This document shows, in pieces, positions 1-11,639 of a stretch of DNA of 64,000 nucleotides. The translations under genes and the position numbers were made by a program. Below the pieces are notes generated by a model. That model saw only the letters and a list, made by a program, of their open reading frames with translations, did not search any database and was not told the DNA's origin. The first letter of the stretch is position 1, and the number at the start of each line of letters is the position of its first letter. Origin of the DNA: Clavaria fumosa (taxonomy: Eukaryota; Basidiomycota; Agaricomycetes; Agaricales; Clavariaceae); the NCBI GenBank assembly GCA_951802425.1, contig OX637802.1, positions 2,480,001 to 2,544,000 on the forward strand. The letters run 5' to 3'.

Positions 1-1393
1 AGCAGTCACATATCATGATCAGGGCAAGTACAGTGAGGCAGAGGACCTTCAACATCTTGTCATGGAAGCCTACAAGCAACTCCTTGGCCCAGAGCATCCA
101 TCCACTCTCACAAGCATGAACAACCTAGCATCCACATATCAGGAACAAGGAAAAAGTCATGAAGCAGAAGATCTCAGGCTCCATGTCTTGGAAGCTAGGA
201 AGAGAGTTCTTGGCCCAGAGCATCCAGACACTCTGACAAGCATGATCAACTTAGCATTCACATATTGGAAACAAGGAAAGAAGAATGAAGCAGAGGCTCT
301 TGAGGTCCAAGTCATGGAAGTTAGGAAAAGAGTTCTTGGCTCAAAACATCCAGACACTCTTTCAAGCATGGGTAATTTAGCAGTCACATATCATGATCAG
401 GGCAAGTACAGTGAGGCAGAGGACCTTCAACATCTTGTCATGGAAGCCTACAAGCAACACCTTGGCCCAGAGCATCCATCCACTCTCACAAGCATGAACA
501 ACCTAGCATCCACATATCAGGAACAAGGAAAAAGTCATGAAGCAGAAGATCTCAGGCTCCATGTCTTGGAAGCTAGGAAGAGAGTTCTTGGCTCAGAGCA
601 TCCAGACACTCTTGCAAGTATGGGTAATTTAGCAGCCACATATCATTATCAGGGCAAGTACAGTGAGGCAGAGGACCTGCAATTTCTTGTCATGGAAACC
701 TGCAAGCAAGTTCTTGGCCTAGAGCATCCATCCACTCTCACAGGAATGAGCAACTTAGCATCAACACTTTGGAAACAAGGAAAGAATAATGAAGCAGAAG
801 TTCTTGAGATGCATATCATGGAAACCAGGAAAAGAGTTCTTGGCCCAGAGAATCCAGACACTCTGACAAGCATCAGCAATTTAGCATTCACATATTCATC
901 TCAAGGAAAGCACAGTGATGCAGAAGCACTGAGGGCTCAGATACTGGAAATTAATAAGAGAATCCTTGGATCAGAACATCCAGATGCTCTGACAAGCATG
1001 AATAACTTGGCATTCACATATCTTGCTCAGGGAAAGTACAGTGAGGCAGAGAAGCTACAGGCTGTTGTTATGGAGGCTTACAAGCAAATATTTGGCCTAG
1101 ACCACCCAGTCACACTCAAAAGCATTGCCAATTTGGCATCCACCTATTCAGCCCAGGAAAAGCAGATGGAGATGATGGTGCTGCTTAGGCCATTTTCAGA
1201 TGATACTATCAGTGCCAGCAACAGCACAGGGGGACACACAAGGTATTTTTCAACCTTTTCTGACCCTCACATGGTCTTTATCTCATTCTCTTGTAGTAGT
1301 CATGTAGCCGATGCTGCCTCCACTGATTCTGAGCAAGACACTGATGAGTCAGAGGTGTGGTATGATGCCAGAGAGGAACCTGATCCCTTGTAG
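1..1393 (+). CDS. NB-ARC/TPR (NLR-like) protein, C-terminal part, cut by window start
   Basis: The frame is open from base 2 and encodes nine full 42-residue kinesin-light-chain-type TPR units plus partial ones. The unit consensus includes EHPDTLTSMNNLASTY, QGK, EAE and ARKRVLG. It ends in an acidic Ser/Asp tail finishing at 1393. The tail and repeat order match those of the complete gene at 7009-11241, so this is the 3' part of a tandem paralogue whose NB-ARC domain lies outside the window. In this family TPR arrays sense ligands for a STAND-type NTPase; that role is inferred. A 54-nt GT-AG intron (1243-1296) matches the 53-nt intron of the right copy, but here its length is a multiple of three and it has no stop. 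Compared with the right copy it lacks one TPR unit and a 63-bp stretch before the tail. Confidence 0.85.
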   Translation, partial: AVTYHDQGKYSEAEDLQHLVMEAYKQLLGPEHPSTLTSMNNLASTYQEQGKSHEAEDLRLHVLEARKRVLGPEHPDTLTSMINLAFTYWKQGKKNEAEALEVQVMEVRKRVLGSKHPDTLSSMGNLAVTYHDQGKYSEAEDLQHLVMEAYKQHLGPEHPSTLTSMNNLASTYQEQGKSHEAEDLRLHVLEARKRVLGSEHPDTLASMGNLAATYHYQGKYSEAEDLQFLVMETCKQVLGLEHPSTLTGMSNLASTLWKQGKNNEAEVLEMHIMETRKRVLGPENPDTLTSISNLAFTYSSQGKHSDAEALRAQILEINKRILGSEHPDALTSMNNLAFTYLAQGKYSEAEKLQAVVMEAYKQIFGLDHPVTLKSIANLASTYSAQEKQMEMMVLLRPFSDDTISASNSTGGHTRYFSTFSDPHMVFISFSCSSHVADAASTDSEQDTDESEVWYDAREEPDPL

Positions 1394-1844
1394 TGGCCTC
1401 CCTTCATCCCCAATTGGATCTTGTCTCTCATGGCAGCTCCATTTTTCTATGGCTTTTCAATTAATTGTGTATGTGCACACACTCTACTATGATAACTTCT
1501 TTGTTTTACCCCATGTTTGTTCTATGTGATGATACTCCTTATCATGAAACTGATGCTGCCTTATTAATGAATGTTAGACACAGTGAGGGAAAAAAATCCA
1601 TTGATACAGTATCTATATGAACATGCCAGCTGACAGTGAAACAATGACGACACCAGAGGTTCCACACTTTGGACTGCAATCCATTCCCCACCCAGTTCAT
1701 TCCACCTATATTATCCCGAGCCTTTCTGCCCCGGAACCAGCGCGCCGCTCCATGGCAAGCATGATGTACTTGTACAAATGTGGGTCACCAGCTCACGATC
1801 ACACAGATGCCAAGTTGACTGCTCGTGGCTGCCACCTGACGATC

Positions 1845-1965
1845 GAGGGCAGCTTATAAGACTTGATCGTAGCCTCGCTGGAAGACTCAAGCTGGCGTTG
1901 CAGTAAATCGAGTGAATGAGGCGTGTCTGAGTGGCTAATCTCGAGGCTCGATGGCAAGCTAGACA
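1845..1965 (-). pseudogene. Homeodomain-gene exon 3 fragment (5' part of exon), left spacer
   Basis: The sequence matches the intact gene around 15765-15935 in the same orientation, including the stretches around gaagactca and gcagtaaatc. It is short, has indels and no usable frame. An equivalent fragment is present at the corresponding place in the right duplicate, so it predates the duplication. Confidence 0.65.
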
Positions 1966-2334
1966 TGCCGGACAATGCTCAGCCTCGCGTCCTAAGTCGG
2001 CCGCCGTCAGCATTTACCCTTGCCTCACCCTCGGAGTTATTTGCTTGTCCTTGAGCAGCGTCCTGCGCACGATCTGCTCCCACATGACTTGGCTGAGTGC
2101 TTTGGCCTTGCCCAACTGATTGAGGATAGAAGATGCCTTTGTGCATTGAGAAGCAAGGACTGGCTCAACAGGAAGCACACCTATACGCATTCACCTCAGT
2201 GATGAATGCATGATGACGAGGAAGGGGGCTCAGTCTTGTGCAGCTCACGGGGGTCAACTGTGTTACCCCTGACCCCGCATTTACATATATTGCCTGGTGT
2301 GAGTGCTCGACGCACCAACGTTGAACCGCGGGAT

Positions 2335-2475
2335 GTTACACGTTGCTGTCCAACAACCCATAGCCTAGTAGGGCGTCGACACCGTAGCCGTAAATTCACC
2401 TCGAGCGCCCACGGGGCACCGCGATGGGGGGCGTATTCGGCGACAGCTGGGGCGGCACCGACAGCTGCTGATCAT
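2335..2475 (-). pseudogene. Homeodomain-gene exon 3 fragment (middle of exon), left spacer
   Basis: This matches the intact homeodomain gene at about 14945-15065, same orientation, around the shared string gggggcgtattcg and a following ggcacc. It is a non-coding relic. Its order relative to the fragment at 1845-1965 is reversed compared with the intact exon, so the two pieces are not a simple collapsed copy. Confidence 0.6.
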
Positions 2476-3559
2476 GAGCAACAACGGAAAAGTGAAGTGA
2501 ACAACGCCCCCAAAAGAGATGGATTGGTGGGTCCCGAGATCATTTTTTACCTCCTTCTGTCGTGCCAAAAACCGAACAAAAAAAAAGCCAGGGTGATCCC
2601 CGAAAGAGTGCACTTGGATCAGCAGAAAGGAGTTTTTCCGAAACAAAGGGTGCTTTGCAGCCGAGCACGGGATGTCATTTTGCTGTTCTGTAGCTCTGAT
2701 TTTCTCTCTCCAAGTGCGGTACCTCCATGGGGGTAGTGGACGTTGTTATGAGAGGAGCATCTGGCTGATGATTGACGATCCTAGGAACCGCCACACGTCG
2801 TTCGTCGGCGTGCGCTGCCTTGAGAAATGACGAAAGTGAGGAAAATTAAGTATATAAAAAAACAAGAGAGACATCGGGATGGGAGAAAGACAGAGCAAGC
2901 ACAGAACGAGGTCAAAAATGGGTGGAGAAAATAATAATTAGAAATGACCGTTACTCTTATAAACGAAACGGGGAGCGAATAAATAAATAAGGGAAAGACG
3001 AACCAAAGCAACTATGCGAGCGAGCGTTTTGATGTCGAATCATAATAATACGAAAGGAGAGGTGAGAGCCAAAGCGGAAGAGACCCGAAAAACGATTGTT
3101 CTGTTTCTGAAAAATCTTCTTTCCGAGTTGTCCGAAGGACAGGTGTTCAGCTTAGCGGGCGTACGCAAGCAGGCGGAAAGCAGCGTCGCGCAAAGAAATG
3201 TTGAAAGATCGAACGAACGTGTGGTAATCGAGGCATTCTCTTCCATGCGCGTGTGCACATGGAAGCAGAGGGATGGGCGAAACTTGTTTGCGGATGGGAC
3301 CACAGAGCGATTTGCGTGGCCCGAGAGCGAGATCAGTGTTGTTTTTCTTCTCTTTTCTGTTATTCCAAAAAATGCGGAGAAAAGCGACCAAAGACGATAC
3401 AAATGAAACGAGTGAATGTGGTTTGGACTTGAAGTCGTATGTTTTGATGGAAGATGGAAAAGATAATAGCACACAAGCTCAAAGCAGAGAAGTAGAAGAT
3501 CACGACCAAGAACGCAAGACCGGCGCGAGGTGGACAGGAAGCGAGTCGATGCAGCTTTA

Positions 3560-3660
3560 GAAACATTGGGTGGGGCAATCGACACTGTCCACCACAGCAG
3601 TGGCAGTACCAGTAGTACCAGTACCGTCCCCATCCGCACGATCAATGCCCGCATCTCCAA
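3560..3660 (-). pseudogene. 3' end of the decayed left homeodomain gene copy
   Basis: This matches the last coding bases and stop region of the intact homeodomain gene (about 13703-13835), including aaacattgggtggggca and ccgtccccatccgcacg. The frame is disrupted and similarity ends abruptly near 3660. It marks where the left homeodomain gene copy ended before most of it was lost or replaced. Confidence 0.75.
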
Positions 3661-4013
3661 AACGGTTGTCAATTCACCCAGCGTACATGCCTCAGAACCA
3701 GGGTACAGCTTCACCGCCGAGCTTATAATAAAGCAAATGCAGACGAATACTCTAACTGGACTATCGAATCTGGCGGCTGCGGAACGGGTCGATCTGGAGG
3801 TTTGCTCTGTCGCCTTTCTTCGACACACACTCTCACCTACGATTATCAAAAATTAAGACGCACCAGTCTGACTGTCCGAACCAAGACAACGCCCGTCTCT
3901 CTCGTTTTGCGCCCCGAACTCCCAGCGCACCGCACGATCTGTCCCAACACCGTCATCATATGCATTCACGCCCAGCACGGCTGCCCATGGACGGGCCCGC
4001 GTCGCATTGTCTA

Positions 4014-5243
4014 TGACACACGTCCTTGCATCTCCGTACCAGTACCTCAAGAGCCTACTCAAAGCCAACACTGCTCATATCGCCACCCTCATCGAGCAGA
4101 ACACTCTTCTACGACACAAGCTGGATGTTTTGGATGCCGCAATGTAGCACATGAAGCGCAAGATGCGTGCTATCCAGGTCGCGCTGGGGCCTTGGTACAA
4201 ACTCGACGGCGATAACAACGGCGGCGCCGCTGCCGACCCCTTTCACGCCCCTGCTCCCCTCGCTCTTGCTCCCCCTTTGCGGGCACCACCGCCCACGTCT
4301 ACGGCCATCACTGAGGCCACACCCATCACCGAACACCTCCCGTCTCTCCCTTTCAGTCGACATAGATAGATCAACAGCACGGGCGATTTTCTCATGGCAC
4401 TCCGGGGTCCGGCAGATCCCACACTCCCTCTCCTGCTCATCCTGCTTTCCATATTTGTGTCCCCCGCTGATACCGACGTTCTTGCGCCGTACTTTCCCCT
4501 GGAGGGCGCTCTGCACCCGCCGGCGATGGCGGTCCCACACAGCTTCCAACATTCTACCCGCAACAACAGCCCCCGCAGGATCTTTTCCCGCATACCCGAC
4601 AGCCCTCTTCAACAACAAGTCCGGCTTCTACCACCACATCGACTGCTGCCATCGCCCCAACGACGACGACGGTGATATGCGTGGCGCCACTCGACCTGCA
4701 TATGACCCTCGAAGGTGCTCTTGTTGGCGTGCACGAGTCCTTGGTCGCTCTCTCGCACTCGATGGACACGCTCGTCCTGTGCAACGACGTCGCTCTCCGC
4801 CACGAGGCAATCAGGGTCGGCGACGAGTTGGGCACACTACGTGCTGGTATACATGGTCTTCGGATGCGGATGCGTTTCATTAATCTCTTTCCTGGTCCCA
4901 TTGCCTATCTTTCCCACCTCCCTTTGTCTTGTTACTCGTGGCCGACTTTCTCTCCCTCTCCCTGTCTCAACTTCGACGTGCGAGATCGTTACCACTGACG
5001 ACGATATTTTTTCACAAGGTGCATGCCCTGCTGATGGACAGAAATGCGCAAGCAGCTTCCGCTGCCGTTCCTTGTCCACCTGGCGATATTTCCATCAGCG
5101 GTGACGACCTTAGTGGGCCTGCATTCAATTTCAGACCGAGAGACAAACGGTCACATGTCCCTGGCAGCGCATTCCTCACCCCATATCCTCACCTCAGCAT
5201 CCACTGCACGCAACTCCCTCGGCCACAAAATTGTGAACAATGA
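4014..5243 (+). pseudogene. Remnant of a coiled-coil protein gene
   Basis: Three blocks read like conserved coding sequence. The first is a heptad-like segment at 4014-4230 (QYLKSLLKAN, IEQNTLLRHKLDVLDAAM, then an in-frame stop, then HMKRKMRAIQVALGPWY). The second, 4684-4870, contains LEGALVGVHESLVALSHSMD and GDELGTLRAGIHGLRMRM. The third, 5020-5243, begins VHALLMDRNAQ after a plausible acceptor. An internal stop, low-complexity filler between blocks and a phase mismatch at the last intron argue for a broken gene. I do not recognise the family by name. It has no counterpart in the right duplicate. Confidence 0.45.
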
Positions 5244-5724
5244 CGGGGAGTGAAAAAATGCAGCTGAGTTTCGAAATTAGAACGAATTTGTATATTTGGA
5301 TAATGCGAGGGAGAAAATGAACAACTGATAAAGCAGAGCTTTCCCAACATAAGGGGTACTTCGTAACTAAAGATACGACGACATTTTGCACGGCCGGTGA
5401 ACCTTTTGTTTATGAAGTGGCCTTTCTCCTTCTACGTGTTTTCATTTACAAACAATTGCAACTACCTTCCCCATTTCTCCAAGCGCATTTCATCATTATT
5501 GTGTAAGTGATTCTGCGATTTAACCTCATCACAAACTCACTCAATGCATTGTGTGTTTACCGTAGTTTGACGAACCCAAAATCGGTGCTGCACTCACAGA
5601 ACTGCACCATAGGATAATACCATCTCGTGGCTGTTGTCGCGATACTAGTCTCAAGGCAGCGCACCGATCTCTGCTAACCTGAATATATAGAATGATAGGG
5701 AAGTCGGTTGTTCTTATTGCACAC

Positions 5725-6300
5725 GTCGCTGTCGCAACCCATGGGACGTCGACGCCGTAGCCGTAGATTCACTCTCAGCGCTCGCCGCCATAGGGGGTTA
5801 TTGGATGACGGCTGGGTGGTACCAGGGGCACACCGAGCGGAAAATCCGGAGGCGGTGGAGGGCCCGGTATGGGCTGAGAACGGGACCGTACGCACTACTG
5901 CGGCAGCAGAAGCAGTCGAATGCAAGCGGCGGGAGGCAAAGTCGCACCCTGGTTGGTATTGGGGCAAAGCAAATCGCGAATAGTGTTGAGCTCGCAGTTG
6001 TAGGAAAATGTGTGTAAGAACAAAGCCCAATAAAAATGCACGGGCTCGGTTACTGATGCGCATTGTTTCTGTTGGTGCTGTAGTCAATAATGCCCCACAA
6101 GTCACATCCATTGTGGAACCTGCGGTTGTTGATGTATTCCGGCGGAAACCGAAGCTACGAGGGTGGGCACATGAATAGCGTAGTGCCGTAGATTGTGTTG
6201 TTCATCACCACGCCAAGGTGGGCGTACGGATGCGCAGCGAGATGGTGCATGTCAGCATCGATAGAGATGGGTGAGAGAGGTTGGCGGCCAGATGCTCAGA
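5725..6300 (-). pseudogene. Decayed left homeodomain gene copy, exon 3 remnant
   Basis: The stretch aligns along its length with intact exon 3 at about 14960-15590 in the same orientation. Landmarks are the paired strings around agcagaagcagtcgaatgc, accctggttgg and tgccgtagattg/gcgccgtagattg. Indels break every frame. With the 3' end at 3560-3660 it keeps the gene order of the intact locus, so both belong to one tandem homeodomain gene copy. No WFQNR-encoding sequence is seen between 6300 and 7008, so the DNA-binding domain is gone. Confidence 0.7.
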
Positions 6301-7008
6301 CATAGGCTCACGTCGAGATATCTCGGAACTTGTCAACTGTCAATATGAGGGCTCTGCGTTGTGCTCAATAATTGTCTGATAAGGCGTGGTGACAAAGAAG
6401 AGTAACACAACTTACCTCATTTCAAAGACCTAACAAATGAATCGGGCAAAGAATGAACCATACATCGAGTAGACACTGATGTCAGAATCAAGGAGCAGCG
6501 CAGATATATCACGAGCAAAGAGAAGCCGGCGATAGTGCACGTCCCATGCGCCATACATGGATTAGGAGCAACCCAGCGAATAGAGGCTTTTAAAACGGTT
6601 TTCAAATGGATACGACACCCATATCTTGGGTTGTCTCGCCTGTGTAAAATGGTCCACAATCGAGTATGACAACTATTTTGGCAGCAATATTTGGGGCACG
6701 AACTCTTCCTGCAACTGTACCAAAAGACATAACGATGGTCTCGAGATGAAGTAGCACCAAGGTTCACTTCTCGAAATATAGATGATCAGAACCCGCTGAA
6801 GGCATTGCCCAACAGCACGAAAACCATGCAGTGAAGTTAAGGGAGAAAGCGTCTGAAAGCCCGAGTCACGTGGCGATCCGCCATCAATGATACCACATCA
6901 TGGCACATGGGTACGATGCGAGGCGCCCAGTGCGACTCTTGCTCCCAACCTTTGATAAGCTCGATCTCTCGTCGCCATTGGCATTTCTCGCCACCTTGCT
7001 TGTCGCTC
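6301..7008. other. Spacer upstream of the complete NLR-like gene
   Basis: No gene is seen. The stretch is moderately AT-rich and presumably contains the promoter and 5' leader of the NLR-like gene. The longest antisense open frame (about 116 codons) has no recognisable domain. Confidence 0.4.
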
Positions 7009-10000
7009 ATGGCACAAGATACCAGTCGCAGCAACCCACCCTTGCTTAACAAGGAGCAACCAGATGCAATCAGTGAGTAGTTCATGAGAATGCAGAGACG
7101 CCCAAAACCAGTTGTGATGGTTCTCTTACAGACATTGACGAGGTTGGCGTGCTTCCAGCCTCAATGCGGCAAACCTTTGATCATGCAACGATATGTGAGT
7201 TTAGGTTCCATATCAGCAACCGTCTGCTGAATACAGTAATTGTAGATGCTGGTGGACATGTTGCTTCTCACAACATCATTGCCGGATCTCTCCACATCCA
7301 TCATGGTGAGTCTGAGTCAGTGAGTTGTGAGTCTTAGAGTGACCTTTGTCAATACAGCACCCCCAAATCTCCTTTCATCTCTACAAAACCGATCACAACC
7401 CACATTCAGAGGAATGCCGTCACCTAGCCCAATTTTCACGGGGCAGAAGTCCTACCTCGAGAGACTCCAAAACTATTTCAGCCCATGCGAGGGCCAACTC
7501 CTTCCTAGGAAGCTATTTCTCCTCTATGGAATGGGAGGTGTTGGCAAAACACAGATCTGCTCGAAGTTTGTTGAAGAAAATGCAAAGCTGTGAGTTGAAC
7601 ACATTATGGCTGAATGCCTGTTTGCTTACTTTGTTTGACAGGTTTTGGCGCATCTTCTGGATTGATGCGACCAGCCTTGAAACACTTGAGCAATCCATCA
7701 AAGACATTGCTCATGATCCTGCTGCCCAAGCATCTAGAGTTGAGAGCAGTGTCCGCTCAATTCTCTCTTGGATATCCTGGATACCACAAGAATGGTTGCT
7801 TGTATATGATAATGCCAGTGATCCTGACATAGTTGGGCAATACATGCCAACAAACAACCGAGGCAACATCCTCATCACAAGCCGCAATCCTAATATGCGC
7901 CGGCTTGTGAACCCTCAAGCTGTGGTGGAAGTTGAGCAAATGGAGAAGCAGGATGCAGTCACCTTGTTGCTTAAAGCGACATATTGTGATGAAACTGCTC
8001 AGAGATTTAGGAAAGCAGCATGTCCTATTGTGGCTACCTTGTGCTATTTGCCTCTAGCTGTTGACCAAGCTGGTGCATCCATTGCGAGTGGTCTGTGTGA
8101 CTTTGGTGATTACCTTAACCTATATCAGAGACACCGTCAGGAATTGTTGGACTACCCCTTATTTAGGGGTGCATCCAGCTATGGTCAAGCAGTTTATGGC
8201 ACCTGGGAACTGTCATTTTCAGAAATAGAAACCAGGGCACAAGCAGGAAGTTTCAGAGAGGATGCCCAGATAGCTTCAAGTGCAATTCTTGTTCTTCAAA
8301 TATTTGCATTCCTGCACCATGAGAACATTCCAGAACACATGTTCAAACAAGCAGCTGAAGAGATTGCTTTAGGTGAGGCACAGGAAAGTGGTGGCAAAGG
8401 TAGCTTAGAGGAGTTGCAAGATGATTCAGAGCATTGGGCCAGCATATTGCAGGTTGACAATGAAGGTCATTGGGAGAGCTTCATTTTCAGGAAAGCAATT
8501 GAAATGCTGAAATCATTCTCACTTGTGAAGATGAGTGCATGTGGCAGACTGTACTCCATGCATCCATTGGTACATTGCTGGTGTAAAGACAGATGTTCTA
8601 AAGCAGAGAAACTGTCAAAATGCAAGTCTGTGGAAATCTTGCTGTGTGACTCAATCACATATGGGAAAAGTAGTGCTGACTATGCCTTCCATCAATCACT
8701 GCTCCCACATGTCAAAGCCATCAGCAAAAATGCAGAAGAGGCTACATATATCCAGGATGTGAGTAGGAATGTGAAGCTTGCAATGGTATATTATGAAAGT
8801 GGGTATTGGAAAGAGGCAGAGCAGCTTCAACAATATGTAGTGAAAAAAAGAACAAGCATGTATGGTCCAGAGCATCCATCCACTCTGACAAGCATGAACA
8901 ACTTAGCATCCATATATTGGAAACTAGGAAGGAACAATGAAGCAGAGGTTCTTGAGGTCCAAGTCATGGAAGCTAGGAAGAGGGATCTTGGTGTAGAACA
9001 TCCAGACACTCTTTCAGGCATGGGTAATTTAGCAGCCACATATCATCATCAGGGCAAGTACAGTGAGGCGGAGGACCTTCAACATCTTGTCATGGAAGCC
9101 TACAAGCAGATCCTTGGTGCAGAGCATCCAGACACTCTGACAAGCATGAACAACTTAGCATCCACATATCAGGTACAAGGAAAAAGTCATGAAGCAGAAG
9201 ATCTCAAGCTCCATGTCTTTGAAGCAAGGAAGAGAGTTCTTGGCCCAGAGCATCCAGACACTCTGACAAGCACGATCAACTTAGCATTCACATATTGTCA
9301 ACAAGGAAAGAACAGTGAAGCAGAGGTTCTTGAGGTCCAAGTCATGGAAGCTAGGAAAAGAGTTCTTGGCCCAAAACATCCAGACACTCTTTCAAGCATG
9401 GGTAATTTAGCAGTCACATATCATCATCAGGGCAAGTACAGTGAGGCAGAGGACCTTCAACATCTTGTCATGGAAGCCTACAAGCAGATCCTTGGCCCAG
9501 AGCATCCAGACACTCTGACAAGCATGAACAACTTAGCATCCATATATCAGGAACAAGGAAAGAGTCATGAAGCAGGAGATCTCAAGCTCCATGTCTTGGA
9601 AGCTAGGAAGAGAGTTCTTGGCTCAGAGCATCCAGGTACTCTTGCAAGTATGGGTAATTTAGCAGCCACATATTATCATCAGGGCAAGTACAGTGAGGCA
9701 GAGAAACTTCAACATCTTGTCATGGAAGCCTACAAGCAGATCCTTGGTGCAGAGCATCCAGACACTCTGACAAGCATGAACAACTTAGCATCCACATATC
9801 AGGGACAAGGAAAAAGTCATGAAGCAGAAGATCTCAAGCTCCATGTCTTGGAAGCTAGGAAGAAAGTTCTTGGCTCAGAGCATCCAGACACTCTGACAAG
9901 CATGAACAACTTAGCATCCACATATCAGGGACAAGGAAAAAGTCATGAAGCAGAAGATCTCAAGCTCCATGTCTTGGAAGCTAGGAAGAAAGTTCTTGGC

Positions 10001-11241
10001 TCAGAGCATCCAGACACTCTGACAAGCATGAACAACTTAGCATCCACATATTGGCAACAAGGAAAGAACAGTGAAGCAGAGGTTCTTAAGGTCCAAGTCA
10101 TGGAAGCTAGGAAAAGAGTTCTTGGCCCAAAACATCCAGACACTCTTTCAAGCATGGGTAATTTAGCAGTCACATATCTTCATCAGGGCAAGTACAGTGA
10201 GGCAGAGGACCTTCAACATCTTGTCACGGAAGCCTACAAGCAGATCCTTGGCCCAGAGCATCCAGACACTCTGACAAGCATGAACAACTTAGCATCCATA
10301 TATCAGGAACAAGGAAAGAGTCATGAAGCAGGAGATCTCAAGCTCCATGTCTTGGAAGCTAGGAAGAGAGTTCTTGGCTCAGAGCATCCAGATACTCTTG
10401 CAAGTATGGGTAATTTAGCAGTCACATATCATCATCAGGGCAAGTACAGTGAGGCAGAGGACCTGCAATTTCTTGTCATGGAAACCTGCAAGCAAGTTCT
10501 TGGCCTAGAGCACCCATCCACTCTCACAGGCATGAGCAACTTAGCATCAACATTTTGGAAACAAGGAAAGAACAATGAAGCAGAAGCTCTTGAGATGCAT
10601 ATCATGGAAACCAGGAAGAGAGTTCTTGGCCCAGAGCATCCAGACACTCTCACAAGCATCAGCAATTTAGCATTCACATATTCATCTCAAGGAAAGCACA
10701 GTGATGCAGAAGTCCTGAGGGCCCAGATCATGGAGATTAAGAAGAGAATCCTTGGATCAGAACATCCAGATGCTCTGACAAGCATGAATAACTTGGCATT
10801 CACATATTTTGCTCAGGAAAAGTACAGTGAGGCTGAGGAGCTACAGGTTGTTGTTATGGATGCTTACAAGCAAATATTTGGCCTACACCACCCAGTCACT
10901 CTCAAAAGCATTGTTGATTTGGCAGCCACCTATTCAGCCCAGGAAAAGCAGATGGAGATGATGGTGCTGCTTAGGCCATTTTCAAATGATCCCACCAGTA
11001 CCAGCAACAGCACAGGGGAACACACAACTATCAATGCACCTGCACAAGTCACTAGCATTTGCACACCTCAATTTGTCCATGCACACACAAGGTATTTTTC
11101 CACCTTTTCTACCCTCACATGATCTCTTTCTCATTTTCTTGTAGTAGTCATCAAGCTGATGCTGCCTCCACTGATTCTGAGCAAGACACTGATGAGTCAG
11201 AAGTGTGGTATGATGCCAGAGAGGAACTTGATCCCTTGTAG
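7009..11241 (+). CDS. NB-ARC/TPR NLR-like STAND protein
   Basis: Six exons (7009-7072, 7132-7194, 7246-7305, 7358-7589, 7642-11091, 11145-11241) give 1321 aa. The N-terminus is short (about 100 residues) with no known effector domain, but carries a Gly/His/Ile stretch (YAGGHVASHNIIAGSLHIHH). The NB-ARC domain follows: P-loop GMGGVGKT, Walker B region WLLVYDNASD, GNILITSR and GLPL-like CYLPLAVDQAG. From 8870 comes an array of 16 full 42-residue kinesin-light-chain-type TPRs plus a partial one, then an acidic Ser/Asp tail. Such proteins are candidate intracellular sensors in fungal allorecognition or defence; that role is inferred. The first exon was chosen because its ATG joins in frame through three short introns. 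All motifs needed for nucleotide binding appear intact. Confidence 0.9.
8870..10973 (+). repeat. 126-bp TPR-coding tandem repeat array
   Basis: Units of exactly 126 bp start at 8870 and run without spacer through 16 complete units and one partial. Units 8 (9752-9877) and 9 (9878-10003) are identical at the base level as far as I can read. Units 4-7 (9248-9751) and 10-13 (10004-10507) also resemble each other in order, giving a higher-order period of six units (756 bp). Confidence 0.9.
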
Positions 11242-11639
11242 TGGCCTCCCTTTGTCCCTTGATTGGTTCTTGTCTCACATGGCAACTCCATTTTCCCAGG
11301 CCTTTGGATTGATTGTGTATGTGCACACAATGTACTATGATAACTTCTTTGTTGTACTTAGTGTTTGTTCAACGTGATGATACTCTTTATCATGAAACTG
11401 ATGCTGCCTTATTAATGAATGTTGAGGGAAAAAACCATCTATATCTATATGAACATGCCAGCTGACAGTGAAACAATGACAACACCAGAGGTTCCACACT
11501 TTGGAGTGCAATCCGCTCCCCACCCAGTTCATTCCACCTATATTATCCCGAGCCTTTCTGCCCCGGAACCAGCGCGTCGCTCCATGGCAAGCATGATGTA
11601 CTTCCAGCTCACGATCACACCGATGCCAAGTTGACTGCT

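Larger units (their letters stand above)
1394..3559. other. Spacer between left NLR copy and left homeodomain-gene remnant
   Basis: No intact gene is seen. The stretch is the duplicated counterpart of 11242-13702. It contains the NLR 3' flank and two degraded pieces of homeodomain gene exon 3, listed separately. The rest matches the 3' flank of the intact homeodomain gene. The open frames of up to about 270 codons on either strand here do not show a conserved domain and are broken by indels in the right copy. Confidence 0.6.
1..3660. repeat. Left copy of a tandem segmental duplication
   Basis: This stretch is collinear and in direct orientation with about 9660-13835. It covers the last TPR units and tail of the NLR-like gene, the downstream spacer and the extreme 3' end of the homeodomain gene. 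Similarity is visible throughout and is highest around 2900-3500 against 12980-13490, where long stretches are identical. It breaks off near 3660, after the copy of homeodomain gene bases near 13700-13835. The left edge lies outside the window. Confidence 0.9.

Noticed and set aside
2206..2736. Open frame of 176 codons on the plus strand in the left spacer
   Set aside because: It crosses a homeodomain-gene relic and noncoding flank, and the matching region of the right duplicate is interrupted by indels.
3040..3849. Open frame of 269 codons on the minus strand
   Set aside because: It runs through duplicated 3' flank of the homeodomain gene. The corresponding frame at 13051-13488 is shorter and differs after indels, and there are no recognisable motifs.
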